Below are positions 49,831-62,545 of a stretch of 64,000 nt of DNA, piece after piece. This stretch comes from Medicago truncatula (Eukaryota; Streptophyta; Magnoliopsida; Fabales; Fabaceae). The DNA is taken from the NCBI RefSeq assembly GCF_003473485.1, contig NC_053042.1, positions 45,843,762 through 45,907,761 of the forward strand, in the 5' to 3' direction. The position numbers and the translations under genes were made by a program. A model generated the notes under the pieces. That model saw only the letters and a program-made list of their open reading frames with translations, was not told where the DNA came from and made no database searches. Position 1 is the stretch's first letter; the number at the start of each line of letters is the position of its first letter.

Positions 49831-50666
49831 GAGTAAATAGTCAATTTTCCCCTGAAATTAACAAAACTTCAATTACCCCCCTGAAATTTCACAACGTTAG
49901 TCAATTTACCCCCTCCGTCAAATTTTCTGTTAATGAACATGACGTTTTGCAAATACCCCCGAAGTTTTGCACTTATGTGCAAAATGTCCCCCAAACTTAA
50001 AAATTTATATTATTTTTTTCTTAAAAACAAACAATTAATAGTTAAATATTAAAGCTAACTATTAATTTTGGAGTTTGGAAAAACTACATGCATACATACA
50101 TCAAAATAGGGGAAAATGTGTATTTTTAAAGTGACAATAATGGTTATTTCTAATAGACAAATTATTATTTTTAGAGGTTTATAAACAAATTAATAATCAG
50201 ATTTAAATTTATATTTTCTCCTTCACCATCTTAGTCGTTTAACTTCTCCAACAATTTGCTCAAACCATTTAAACTACACAACCCCCGATATTAATCCACA
50301 AATCATCCCATTATTGTCACTTTAAAAAATACATATTTTTCCCCATTTTGAAGCCTATTTTGATGTATATATTCATGTAGTTTTCCCAAATTTCAAAATT
50401 AATAGTTAGTTTTAATATTTAACTATTAATTGTTTGTTTTTAAGAAAAAAATAATATAAATTTTTAAGTTTGGGGGGCATTTTGCACATAAGTGCAAAAC
50501 TTCATGGGGTATTTGCAAAACGTCATGTTCACTAACAGAAAAATTTGACGAAGGGGGTAAATTGACTACCGTTGTGAAATTTCAGGGGGATAATTGAAAT
50601 TTTGTTAATTTCAGAGGGGTAATTGATGAAACTTACAATTTCATGGGGGAAATTGACTATTTACTC
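49831..50666. mobile_element. Nested Mutator-like foldback element C
   Basis: This 836-bp element lies in element A, to the right of B. It starts GAGTAAATAGTCAATTTTCC and ends in the reverse complement. The flanks are an exact 9-bp direct repeat TTGATATTT (49822-49830 and 50667-50675). The two arms each reach at least 250 bp and include TTTTGCACTTATGTGCAAAA-type palindromes. It is a different family from A and B and matches the element at 37020-37373. It has no coding capacity. Confidence 0.9.
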
Positions 50667-51536
50667 TTGATATTTTCTTCATCATCATATTCTTCATCTT
50701 TGACAATTATCTTCATATAACAATCCGAGAAAATCAAAAAATTAAAACTCAAATTCATTATTTTTTAAATTGCAAACCAAAAATCAATCTCCACCACTAT
50801 TCTATCTCTCTCTCTAAAACCACTTCCTCACAAAATCACAAAACCATTTCCTCTCTCTAAAACTTTCTCTCTCCAAACCCTTACAACAACAATCGCAACA
50901 ATGTCCTCTGCACCACCCGTTCTCCCTGCACCACCGTCCCTCCACCATCAGCCACCACCGGGTCCACCGTCCCTCCGACGCAGTATAGGGTTACATAATT
51001 ATATATATGCTCTTGTATAAAACTGCTTGCTGAAATATGGGTCAAGCATAAGGACCCTCCTAGCTAAAGCCATTTGAATCAAAGCAAGTGATGTTATCGT
51101 ACTAAAGAGAAAATCATTATGTCTCATGTGTGAGTGTGACCGGAAAGATAAGCCAACCTAATCACAAGCACCTTCTTTAATGTTCATGTTCCACAAAAGG
51201 CAAATATTGTGTGTCTATTGAACCTAGTCAAAGCGAAAGTGCAGGTCATTTCTAAGAAGATTGATAGATACCAATTCAAATGCGTTTTTTTTTTCTTAAC
51301 CTTCAAATTCTCGTTGAAAATGGGGTCATGGTAATCTAAAATTTAAGTGAATCTTGAATATTATATGTAAAGATCTTTGCTATTTTTTTATTTTGTAATA
51401 TACTGGATTTCGTTATGTTGTTGATGGATAAATCAATTTTCTGTAACCGATTTATTCATTTTGTAATATTAGAAAGCTCTTAGTTATATGATTTGGTTGA
51501 GAGAGTAAAAATTGTTGAGGTTGTTGCTGATGTTGT

Positions 51537-51605
51537 TGTTGAAAAGGTTGTTGTTGTTGTTGTTGTTGTTGATGTTGAAGAAATTGTTGTTTGTTGTTGT
51601 TGAAA
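51537..51605. repeat. (TTG)n repeat inside element A
   Basis: A run of GTTGTTGTT units, slightly interrupted, within the interior of the outer foldback element. Confidence 0.75.
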
Positions 51606-52105
51606 AGAGATGATTTACTTAAATCTTGAATATTTTGTTGGAATTGTTTTGAGAAAAGAAGAGGAGATGAAGTGGAAAGAAGATGAAGATTGATAGGTGT
51701 TATTGGAATTGTATGAATTTTTGTGTTGCTTTTTTTTTTGTATGAATTTAGGAGATGAAGAGGAAAGAAGATAAATATAGATAGTGATTTTTAATTTTTA
51801 TTTTCAGGAAAATTAAGAAAAATAGAAATTATCATATGTTGTCAGTCCACGGTATGTCACCTAATTTTTAAATCAAGCTGTTGATCACCAATCTTAAAGG
51901 ACACGTGGAAGGAGTTAACGGATTTTGCAAAAAATCTAACGAAGAGGACTAAAATGGTAAACGACATAAGATTTATAGGACCAAATTGAGACACTTTATA
52001 GTTATGGGACCAAAATGAAATCCAAAAATAAGTTGAAGGACCAAAAACATGTATTAAGCCAAAAATAAATGTACACTAAATTTTTGATGAATTTCAATTA
52101 TTAAA

Positions 52106-52522
52106 GACTTAAATATGTATTTCATCCTTGCAATTAGTGGTCGTTTAAAAATTGGTCTTTGTAGTCGCTAATCGTGGCAATTTACCCTTGCATTGTTTAA
52201 TCATTTAAAATTTCGTCCCTCTCCCCACTTAATCACTGCCACGTGACTAATTTGTTGATGTGGCAATCACTACCATACATGAAATTCCAATTTTACCCGT
52301 GGGTTTCCAAATATTTCTTCAATATTTTGTCATCTTCTTAAGGGCAAAATTGGAATTTCATGTGTGGTAGTGATTGCCGTCATCGAATTAGTGACGTGAC
52401 AATGATTAAGTTGGTCAAATGTCGAAATTTTAAATAATTAATAATTGCAAGACTAGTTTGCAAGAATTAGCGAATACAGAGACCAATTTTTTAACACCCT
52501 AATTAGAAGGATGAAATACGCC
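52106..52522. mobile_element. Fourth Mutator-like foldback element D
   Basis: The 417-bp element has long inverted arms (GTATTTCATCCTT near the left end; AAGGATGAAATAC at the right; an inner arm GGCAATCACTACCATACATG against CATGTGTGGTAGTGATTGCC). The flanks are an exact 9-bp direct repeat ATTATTAAA (52097-52105 and 52523-52531). It lies 37 bp from the target duplication of element A and about 590 bp upstream of the cyclophilin start codon, so it may bound that promoter. Confidence 0.82.
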
Positions 52523-52539
52523 ATTATTAAAACATATTA

Positions 52540-53114
52540 AAGTGTGACGACGACAATGTTGGAAAACTGGTCCAAAGCCTCCAACTACACGAAATTCTCA
52601 TTTCATCGTTGAAACGAAGCAAAAACGCGCTTCGATTTTCCTCAACTTCGTTTCTCTGTACTTCTCCGCCGTACGATCCATTCACTGCATCATCCTCTAC
52701 TTCACTTCTCTCTCTCTCTCTTTCAACATCTCGCAGGTTCTCTCTCTCTCTAAGCAAAACCTTTATTCCATTTTTGGATTCTATTAATTAATGTCTATTC
52801 TTCATTTTTCTTTCCTTTTTCGTTCTTAATTAACTTTCTCTTTATGCCCTAATCTTACTGGATACAACTGTCCCCAATTTGTTGGATCTTAACTGTTATT
52901 AGATCATACCATAAGTTTCTAGATTCGAAATTTTCAAACTTTATGTTAATGAGTTTTGTTTGTTTTTGATTTGATTAAAAAAAGATTAGGGTGATATTGG
53001 TATTGAATTAATTGTCAATATGATATTTTTGTTTTGATTCAGTAGAATTTTTGGTTTGTGACCCTTGATTTTGGTTTATTAACTAACTGGGAATTTTTTA
53101 TATGATTAGGTTAA
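52540..53114 (+). promoter_or_regulatory. Probable leader and leader intron of the cyclophilin gene
   Basis: 52585-52760 is CT-rich with a (CT)n run, like many plant 5' leaders. The ATG at 53115 is preceded by GATTAG at 53105-53110, a plausible acceptor, and a possible donor follows TCTCGCAG near 52736. A leader intron is an inference; transcript data would settle it. Confidence 0.4.
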
Positions 53115-56100
53115 ATGGCTAGGATCAAACCTCAGGCTCTGTTACAACAAAGTAAAAGGAAGAAGGGACCTTCTCGGATTAGCGCGGCCAGTATTATATT
53201 TTACGCTTTGATTCTTGTCTTGGTTGGTTTTTTCCTTTTGGCCACATACAGACATTGGTCTAACAGGTTAGTCACAGATTTTCTCTTTTAACCGAGAAAG
53301 TGTGAGAAATGATATGTGGTGTATTTAGACAGAAGAATAATGAAAGATATCTTATGAACTAATACTAAATTGAGCATTATTGCTTTAGTTTCATCAAGTC
53401 TTGTTGCTCTGAAATGCTTGATAATTTTTAGGATGCTATTGCTATAGGATAGAGGAATGTCTGAATTGTATTTGTTTGCTAAAGGCTTTATTTTACTGTT
53501 ATATCGATTGATCTCTCTCTCTCTCTCTCTGTCTTTTGTGGTGGTAGAACCTTTAGGCAGCGTTTGATTCACAAAACAGTAAGTACTCCTGTCTTTTGTG
53601 GTGGTAGAACCATTAGAGAGTGTTTGATTCACAAAACAGTAGAACCATTAGAGAGCGTTTGATTCACAAAACAGTAAGTACTAGATAGAACAAGACATAA
53701 CTGTACTAGAGAGTGATAGAGAGATAATACAGGGTGTGTTTGATTCGCAAAACATTAAGTGCTGGACAGAACAATACAAGACAAGACAAGACGGATAGTA
53801 CATGATAAGATAGAACTGTACTGGAGAGAGACAGAGAGAAAATATATTTTTATGTTGGAAAATAAAAAGGGTATTTTGATATATTCGATAGTCTGTACTC
53901 TAGACAAAAAGTTGTCTCATCATGGTTTAGTGAGGGACAAGAATTTCGGTTTTTGTCCGATCCCTAGCTTCCTGTTTTGTCTAGTCCCATGACCAATTTA
54001 TAAATCAAATAGGGTACAAAAAATGTTGTCCAGTACAGTCCTCTGTTTTTTAGCAAAACAAACGCATCCTTAGCTTTGTTCTGATGTCACTTTGGTTTAT
54101 GCCCTGGTTCTGGCAGATTTTGGTTTTGTTTTGTTAAGCATACATGTTGCACATAAAGTTTGTCCAATTTTCCATTGAATTTTTTAGCATTTTTGTTAAA
54201 GATGAGTTTGAATAGAACAACCATCAGTTATATGATTTCAAAGAAGGCTGTTATTGGTTTGTAACAGGATTATTTCTATTTTTCTCATATAAATAGGAAC
54301 ATCAGAAGAGCATTATCTATTACCTTACCTAACCATTCATTTCTTACTTTAACTGTTTTCAGGTCAAGATTGCAATCAGAAAATAACTTGTCAGTCTCTG
54401 AGGAGGTACATCTTTAAATGCACTGTAAAGCCTTTTTTTTTTTTACTCAGCCCTTCTGTAGTTTCATGTTATCTGACATACCTGCCTAATGTATACTCCC
54501 TTTTATCTAAAGGCCTTCTATTATGTGTGTTTGAGTTTTCCCATTGAGACGAGGATTTTCTGCAAGGTCAATAGTTTTTTCGCTTGTGAATTGAGTTATT
54601 ATCTCAGACAATTTACTTTTGTAGGTTGAAAATAGTTTTGGGGACTCGAAGAAATCTGAGCTACCTGGATATGCTGTAAGTTTCATTTTCCACACTGCTA
54701 TAATTCATTTTCTAATCATTCTTTAGCGAAATTCTTCTTCAATGAAGTTTAGAATGCCAGTTAATTGAAATTATTATATGGAATTTTATCTTATTACCTG
54801 GCCTATTTCTTCATTATTATAGGTCTTAAATACATCTAAAGGGTCTATAATAGTAGAACTGTACAAGGAAAGTGCTCCTGAAGCTGTTGACGAATTTATT
54901 GACTTATGGTGAGTACTTGGTTTTCCAACAAAGTTTTTAATACGGAAGCTGCTTAATGGTTTGGGTTTGGTTAGACATGATGTTGGAGTAGAAGAAATTG
55001 TCAACTTAAGATATTGTTGTTCTGTGATAGACAATAGGTAGAAATTCAATATTTGCCAGGTGTTTAGAATACCCAAGTAATATTTACAGCACTTTTCTTC
55101 CTTTTTCTATAATCTTAGCTGAAATATATTTTGGTCATTGCAATTTGAAATTGAAAGTCCTCTCCAAATTCCATAACAACATTTCACATCATATCTTGTG
55201 TCTTTGTTAGGCTGGTGTATGTTGTGCTATTTTTCAACATTATTTTCTCTGTAAATAAAATGTCGATCAATGAAAGTATTATCAGATATATGTAGAGCTT
55301 GGTCCAAGTATTAGCTCGACGCTTTAGTTTCTCTGGAATAGTGCATGTTTAACTGGACATAATATAGGTTACTCCACACAAACACTAGCAGATTATTATA
55401 TCTTCAACGAAACATGTCAAGTCTTTGAAAATTGCTGCAATAACTAGCAGAAAAACAGCAATTTTCCTTTGTCATATAAGGTGTCGAATTCAGTTAGAGT
55501 ATTAGGATTATAAGTGTGGACTTGTACCGTTGTATTACATCTATACTTGATTGAGATTATTAGTATATGTAAGAATACTAGGCCAATCTTATATATAGCA
55601 CAAATTCACAACATCACAATCATTCAAAATCCTCTTTGTGAAATCAGAAATGTGTTCTCTCTTTTCTCTCTATCAAATTTGCTAAAATTTCAACAACATG
55701 AACTGTGTAACATTTTTTACACAACTTGTTAAAAAGATATCACAAATTTGTACTTTTTTATATGGAGGTTACTTTGGTTTACTGCACTTACAGCTTGAGC
55801 CAGTAGAATTGCTATGTGAGTGTGAACATTGAGTTGAGTGCTACAACTTTTAGAGTTGCTATGCTTCTCAGTATAATAATAGTGTTATAGCATCCTGAAA
55901 TAAACACACCCTCTGGTGGCCGCAAGCGCGGCTTTTTGTGGGTCCAACAACTGCATGATACGAATAACAACTTCTGCATTTGATAATACAGCTTTTTGGG
56001 TGGTCTGATGTTTCTGTCACGTTTTTTGGCATCAATTTATTTAGCATTCTGTTCATTATAAACGGGTTGGCACATGAAATTTGTTTAATATGATGCTTTC

Positions 56101-57101
56101 AACCTAAGACCTATGATTTGTTTGCAGTCAAAAAGGGCACTTCAAAGGGATGCTTTTTCAGCGCGTGATTAAGCATTATGTGATTCAGGCAGGGGATGGT
56201 CAAGGAACAGGAGCAGCTGATTGGAACTTAAGAGGAAAGCAACCTGCAAGGTTTTCTTATTCTTTTGGTTTTTGCAGTTTATATATACAGATACAGTCAA
56301 TCCTGGTGCTGATCCACCAGTGAGTTGTATAATTTTCTAATATAAGATATCATGATGATTCGCCAGTATGAAACATGAAGCATTCATGCTTGGAACATCC
56401 AAGGGAAAACACACCAACAAAGGATTTGATCTTTTCATCACAACTGCACCGATTCCAGATCTAAATGAGAAGCTTATCGTGTTTGGGCAAGTCGTCAAGG
56501 GAGAGGATGTTGTTCAGGTGATTAACTTAGCTTTATTATCATTGTCATGTCTGCAATTGTCTGGAAATTTGTTTTCCCTTTCCTTTTATCCTTTCTGTTT
56601 TAGTCATGAAGGTTTTTTCCATATCTTTTCTTGTGTTGGCTGTTTATGATTGCCATTTTTCCATTTATTTTCAATCACTATCAAGGTTAAATATGTTGTG
56701 CAACACCAATATTTGTTGATTTATCACTTTATATGTAATTATGGTTGATTTTGAAATTTTTAGTAATGAATACAATAATGGTTCTAGTAGGTAGATACCA
56801 ACACCATACTAATTTTGACATCTGTATAAATGGAGTTACTATTCTGTGATTGGATGACGTATTCGGGAAAAAAAAATGCACCAAACTGTTTGAATGTCAG
56901 TTATAATACTTATGTGTCTGAGAAATAATGGTTTTTAATAATATTACAAAATGTGTCAAATCAGTAGATTTCAAAATTAAGGTTGATATTGAATATTACA
57001 TAACCCTGCTCCAGGAAATCGAAGAAGTGGATACAGATGAACATTACACTCCTAAAATAACTATTGGGATACTTGATGTGACTCTCAAACAAAAGGTCTG
57101 A
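53115..57101 (+). CDS. CYP21-4: Membrane-anchored cyclophilin, CYP21-4 type
   Basis: Seven coding exons (53115-53266, 54363-54405, 54625-54675, 54823-54908, 56128-56250, 56367-56517, 57015-57101) with GT-AG introns give 230 residues. The N-terminus is basic ([17 protein letters not shown]) and followed by one hydrophobic segment at about 26-45 ([19 protein letters not shown]), a type II signal anchor. The cyclophilin domain starts near residue 85 ([20 protein letters not shown]) and includes [20 protein letters not shown] and [15 protein letters not shown]. Length and layout match Arabidopsis CYP21-4, a Golgi-associated type. Compared with cyclophilin A, the catalytic Arg and the Gln of MIQGGD are kept, but the Phe-Met pair is Tyr-Val, and the positions of Gln111, Trp121 and His126 read Asp, Asp and Leu. 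Isomerase activity may therefore be weak or absent (inference). Confidence 0.93.
53531..53700. repeat. Tandem copies of a MITE end in cyclophilin intron 1
   Basis: The phrase G(C/T)GTTTGATTCACAAAACAGTA occurs at about 53560, 53619 and 53657, with upstream CTGTCTTTTGTGGTGGTAGA doubled (53531 and 53590). A diverged fourth copy begins the foldback element at 53731. Confidence 0.75.
53731..54071. mobile_element. Foldback MITE in cyclophilin intron 1
   Basis: The left end GGGTGTGTTTGATTCGCAAA, then AAGTGCTGGACA, pairs with the reverse of the right end (AAGGATGCGTTTGTTTTGCT, then TACTGGACA). The element has no transposase. It lies fully within intron 1, so the coding sequence is unaffected. I could not define a target duplication, perhaps because the left end is part of a tandem array. 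Confidence 0.65.
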
Positions 57102-60082
57102 AGGTTCTGTGCTAGATCAAGAGCACAATGAGCGCTCACAGTTTGCTTATAACCTGTTTCGGTGCTCCGGCCAAATCTTTTGTACAGGGATGATGAACCA
57201 TGAGAAGTTCACCTGGGGTGCATCTATCAAGCTTTTGAGCCTTGATGTTGTTTTTACTTTTTTAGTTATGAACAGTGATGCAGGAAATATACAATCTCCT
57301 ATTCTTGCCTCTTTCTGTTACTTTATAATTTTTTTTACTTTCTATTTCATTTGATTTTTGAGAAGGAGAGGGGCGGGATTTGTGTATGCTTGTAAGATTG
57401 GTTATATCACATTTTATTTTTTATTTTGGCATTACTCTCATATGTAGCTTCAATCAGTTCACAAGATCATTTCACTTTGAAGTTCATTTTTCTGTTGTAC
57501 TTTAACTGATGACCAATTTAGCAGTGAGCCAAAATGCCAAGTTTTGTAATATTCTCTAATGATGCTCCAGTTACACTTCCATTTGGTTAAATTAGCTTGT
57601 AGTTCGGTTCTGACTAGTATTTTATTTCTGTTATAAATTTGGAGCATTTATCAGGTTATATTTTTAAGGGACATTATGAGTAGCTTATATTGAATTGATA
57701 CATATGATATACATTTCAATAAGTATTTAGAGGAACATATAAAAAAACTAATGACATAAGTATGTGTGCAATGAGCAGAATATACTCAAAATTTCAGACA
57801 AATTTACCACTCCAACAACTTTTCTTTTCTTAGTACGCATGATTTTTGTTACATGATCTTATTAAAAAGGAAGGAGGGAGGGCACGCATATAGGGGTGGC
57901 ATGGTTCAGTTTGTGATGAAAACTAAACCGAACTGAGCTGTTTATTAAATTTAAAATAACTGAACTAAACTATTTGCAACCGAATTGAGCAAATTTAATT
58001 TAACAAATTAACATACTAACACATGTCATTAACAAAAAAGAATTTGATAGATATTACTCCCTCCATCTATAATCTTTGATAATTTAAGGTTTGATCACAC
58101 ATTTTAAAAACAATCATAAAACTGGATAGATTTAAACTCTTTTATCCTTAATTCACTACGTAAAAATAATTGTATTTAATGCATGCTTTTGGTCTTGTAA
58201 GGGTATAAAAAGAAAAATACTATTAATTGCATATTAGTTTTTTTTAAGAAACATTTTGAGATAAAACTAAAAAGCAGAGAGGACTAAGAGCATGAATATA
58301 CGCAGTTTTTTGGATTACATTTTGATGATATTGAACTTTGGTGATATTGATGGCTTTGTCTCTATCTCTTCTCTTATCAATCTTCTAATCTCTCATACAA
58401 ATACACTAATGTTACCTTATATCACAAAAACTCAAAGTCATCCGAGTATTTTCCTAGTTATCTACCGTTCCGTTCGTACACCAAAAACAAGGCACCATGT
58501 CGGGCTTCATTTATAATTATGCTTTGAAGCCAGTTCCTTTTTTCCCCTTCGTTCCTCTGCATGGCCACGCTTCTTTCATGCTTTGTTGCATTAAAAAATA
58601 AATGAAAACATATTTACATAGCCAACCAAATACTCTTTTGATATATTATGGGATTTTGTGGGACACATTTTAGTGTTTTTGATAAGTTGTATGAACGAAT
58701 ATTTAGAAAATGTATGTAGTGAAGTTGTTTAAATAATTGAAAGCTGTGAAAAAATATAAAAAATTATGTGGAGTCCATTTAACTTATTAAGATGGGTGTT
58801 ATGGATGTGAATGCTCTAAAGATCAAATACAGAAACTCTAACAAAAACAAGGATTAGGAATGAAAATGTCATTTCTCTCGATAATATAAATTATTTTGTG
58901 GAGTGTATTGCAAAACTGATCATTTGAGGTAAGAGTTAAAAAAGTTGGACATCCCAAATTCAAGCTCGAAAAAAATTATTAATATAACAACTAATTACTA
59001 ACTTTTAAAAAAAAAAATCAATTGTTGTCACTCTATACGCAAGTATTATGTTAATGAATTAATAGAGTGCATCGATCTCTCAAAGGTACTAATTTGCTAG
59101 TACTATGTTGATTAATTAATTTACTAGTAATTAGTTCATATAGTTGTGTATTCACTAATCAAGATAACATGACCACCGATATCAATCACTTGTATCTTTT
59201 CATTGCAATTCTATGCATTTGCTTCTATTTTTACTTGACGAGAAGCAAATACCTCCTTTATATTATTGTTATGCCAAAGGGCCATGTCCAAATGACGAGC
59301 AAGTTGTAGTGTTACTTGCATAAATTTGAGGTATCTTAAGGGTGGCAAGTGTATTATACTATTAGTCTATGTTGTTGCACCAGATGTTATACCTTTTCAC
59401 TGTCAGTTTTTTTTAGGGAACCTTCTAAAAATCTTGGTACAAAAGTTTATTTACGCAGTATTTATGACTACTAGATAAAATAAATACATTGATTTCCTTT
59501 TCTTTTTAGGGAACATTGATTTCCATTTTAAAAAACATTGTATTTATCGATGAATTTCTCTATACGATGGCCTAAATTTTATAGGTAAATTATTCTCTAA
59601 TAAACTGACATTAAAGTGAGATCAACATGTAATATGATATGTCCAATTAACACGTCATGTCAAAATCTCTAACAATAAAAGTTAACACAGGAATAATTGT
59701 GAACATTACTAAAAATTGATCAAGAAGAAATGAGCAATTTTTAAAAATTAGGGACTATTTTGATCGATGTCAGAATTTTCGAAGACCAATATGTCTAAAC
59801 AATTAAATTACTAGCGATGACATGGTAACTTGTGAGAAAAGAAAAGTTATTGGTGTAACAGTCCAATGACATGATTGTTAACTAAGGTCGTGCCAATATA
59901 TATATTTTTTGGAGCCAAAATATATATTTTTTGGATGGACCAAAAAAATAAACATATATATATATACTCAAAATTTATTTTTTAATAAGCATTAAGCACA
60001 AAGTTGACCATAAAAATATTAATTGGTATATCTTGAAAATTCAAAATAAATATTTACACACTTTGATTGACTTGAAAATGTG
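57102..60082. other. Intergenic DNA after the cyclophilin gene
   Basis: No gene is seen. The first 300 bp probably include the 3' untranslated region. A segment at 57891 starts AGGGGTGGCATGGTTCAGTT, resembling the start of a dispersed repeat. A partial Stowaway-like element begins CTCCCTCCATCTATAATCTT at 58057 and may end near 58282 (GCAGAGAGGAC). Confidence 0.45.
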
Positions 60083-60091
60083 ATAATAAAA

Positions 60092-60262
60092 GAGAAATGA
60101 TATTTGTACAACCATTTTGTGACAACTTTGGTACAACTTTCTCTCTCATACTCACATGATGGTCTTATCCTCTCTCTTCCTTTTTCTCTCTCCATTGTTT
60201 TTGGCCGATAAGAAGAAAGAAAAACAAGGTTGTCATGAAATGGATGTACAAATATCATTGCT
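60092..60262. mobile_element. 171-bp foldback MITE with 9-bp target duplication
   Basis: Inverted arms of about 35 bp: AATGATATTTGTACAACCAT at the left and the reverse of ATGGATGTACAAATATCATT at the right. The flanks are an exact 9-bp direct repeat ATAATAAAA (60083-60091 and 60263-60271), pointing to the Mutator superfamily. It has no coding capacity. Confidence 0.82.
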
Positions 60263-60271
60263 ATAATAAAA

Positions 60272-62545
60272 TGTATCGAGATGGAGAAGAGGGTGAGTCG
60301 CAAAGTCATGTTATTTAAAAGTCAACAATATTTTAATAATTTTTTCTATAAAAAAAGTTGAACTTTTTTGTGGGGTGGGCCATGGCACACCTAGGCCCCA
60401 ATGGCCCTCCGCCTTTGTATATAATTATAGTGTATTTCAAAAGGTCGAACAACTAAATAAGTAGAACTATAGTAGTAGATTTGGGATTGTTGAATTGGGA
60501 CCGTAGAGTGTGCTCATCTTAAGGTCTTGAGTTTGATTTTCCACGATGCCAAATTTTGGTGGGATGATTTGGCTTTTTAAGAAGAAAAAAAACTAGTAAA
60601 CATAAGGGCATGATTCAATTTCTACTTGAAAAAGGCATAAAATGACCTTTAGTAAAAAAAAAACATTTTAAGTTTGTGAGAAGATCATTACCAAACAATT
60701 CTATTACTTAGATCATTCAAACTTATTCTAAGTTTAAATATGCTCCATTTAGACAATACTTCATTTAGTACTTTTTAGTATAAACTAGCGATTTGGTGGT
60801 ACCAAAGTCGGTTTTTAACATCATTAATTTAGGTCAAACGTTAATCGTCTCCAAAACCACTCTAGTTTTTTTCTAATCTTTTCATTAAGTTACTTCTAGA
60901 CATATTTGTATTTTAATTATCACATAAGAGAAGTATTTAAATTTTGACGTGGAAGAGTGAGTTTTTGATTTTCACATAAAAAATAACTTTGTTAATTCAA
61001 AATACAAAAATGTTTTTTAATTATTCAATCACTAACACTATAGAACCATGGGATAAAGAATAAAACAATTCTGATGCTTGAAAACTCCTCTCACTATTGT
61101 TATAGTGCATACATTTTTCTTGCAACACGCTCAGCATAAAAGCTTATCAACTTGAACTTTCTAGATGCAAACGTACTTTGTAGAACACTACATGCATAAC
61201 TTATAATAGTGTTAGTGATTCATAATTTTCTCTTGAAAAGCAAATAGAATTCGAAACACTACGTACACATGCACACACACATACAATGCATAACTTACAA
61301 TAAGAGAATAAATAACCCTATCGAGAAGAAAAAGCAAACTAAATAACCGCAAGATTAGAATTTTTTGTTAAGAATACAGAATTAAGTATTAAAACTTCTT
61401 GTAATGAAACTTGTGCAGTAATTTTTTAAGGTTGACTTCTATTGGCAGTTCAAAAATAAGTTTGACTTTCTAGCATTGTACAAACAAAGCATACATGCAA
61501 ATCTTCTTCTCCCGAAAACATCAACATCATGAGTGTTATAATACATATAGAGCAGCCATTTGGAATTTAATTTCTCTCTTAATAAAAGTAGCCAACATTT
61601 ATTTAATTTATTTGATATATATATTTTATAAGCTACCTCCACAAGCACCCAATTCCTAGTGGAATTGGACTTGAAAAAAAAAAGTACAAAGAATCTCACA
61701 TCAAAGTAGAAAACACATCACAATTTAAAATATCAAATTATCAAAAGTTCTATATCAATGTAAGATAACTCTTCCACAAAGAGAAATAGAGTCAACATGC
61801 TTTTATTATATGTTCCTTTCAAAAAAAAAAAAAAAGCTTTTATTATATGTTGTGATTATATAATATAATGTAGACAAGCAACCCCCACTAGACCACAAAT
61901 TATTTTAGTAATTTAACAATTCTTTTTGGTTTGGATTTTTCAATCCCCAAAAAGTCTTATAATTTTTTATAATTACACAAAAGGTTGGCGTGCAATAACC
62001 ACATCTGAACTTGTCCACATCCAAGTGTGTTTTTAGTTGAAAAGTAGAAGACTCGTGTTTTCTACTCACAGGTGTAAAGAAGGTATTGTAATTGAAATTT
62101 AATTTCTTAAAAGCAAGATTAAAAAGCATGTCAATGTAGGACAAGAATGTCACCATTATTCTGTTTATTGGACACCCTTATCTAATTTAATTTGGTTTTA
62201 GCCACTAATATCAAAGAATTTTGTCTATATTCACCTAATTTGTTCTTTATATGGGAAGGTCGTTGTTTATGAAATCTTCCCTAAATAATCTATGTGTCTA
62301 ATAATTTGAATACTTGTCTTGAAATTATTGGATGATAGTGAGAAATATACCCCCGATGTTCATGGAATCATAAACCCATGGACGAAGGCATGCATTACGA
62401 AAAATTGAGCACCTACATCAAAGAGAATCAAAGTTTAGGTTTATGTATGCTCTATCATGGTGTATTCGTGCACCATGACATTCCATGAGATGCACCATGA
62501 CTTAACTATTATATTGCAGAGAGGTATCAATAATGATCTTTGAAG
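60272..62545. other. Gene-free AT-rich region
   Basis: No coding gene, RNA gene or bounded transposon is supported. Short open frames at 61439-61699 and 61905-62156 (minus) lack recognisable content. Confidence 0.5.

Larger units (their letters stand above)
48132..52060. mobile_element. Outer Mutator-like foldback element A (Pack-MULE-like)
   Basis: Terminal inverted repeats of about 100 bp begin GG(T/C)TTAATACATGTTTTGG at 48132 and, on the reverse strand, at 52060. The flanks are an exact 9-bp direct repeat AAAAATAAA (48123-48131 and 52061-52069), the target size of the Mutator superfamily. Without its two nested insertions the element is about 1.7 kb. The interior has a CT-rich leader-like stretch and a short Pro/Ser-rich frame (50901-51020, starting MSSAPPVLPAPPSLHHQPPP), then TTG repeats. 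It encodes no transposase. Confidence 0.88.
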
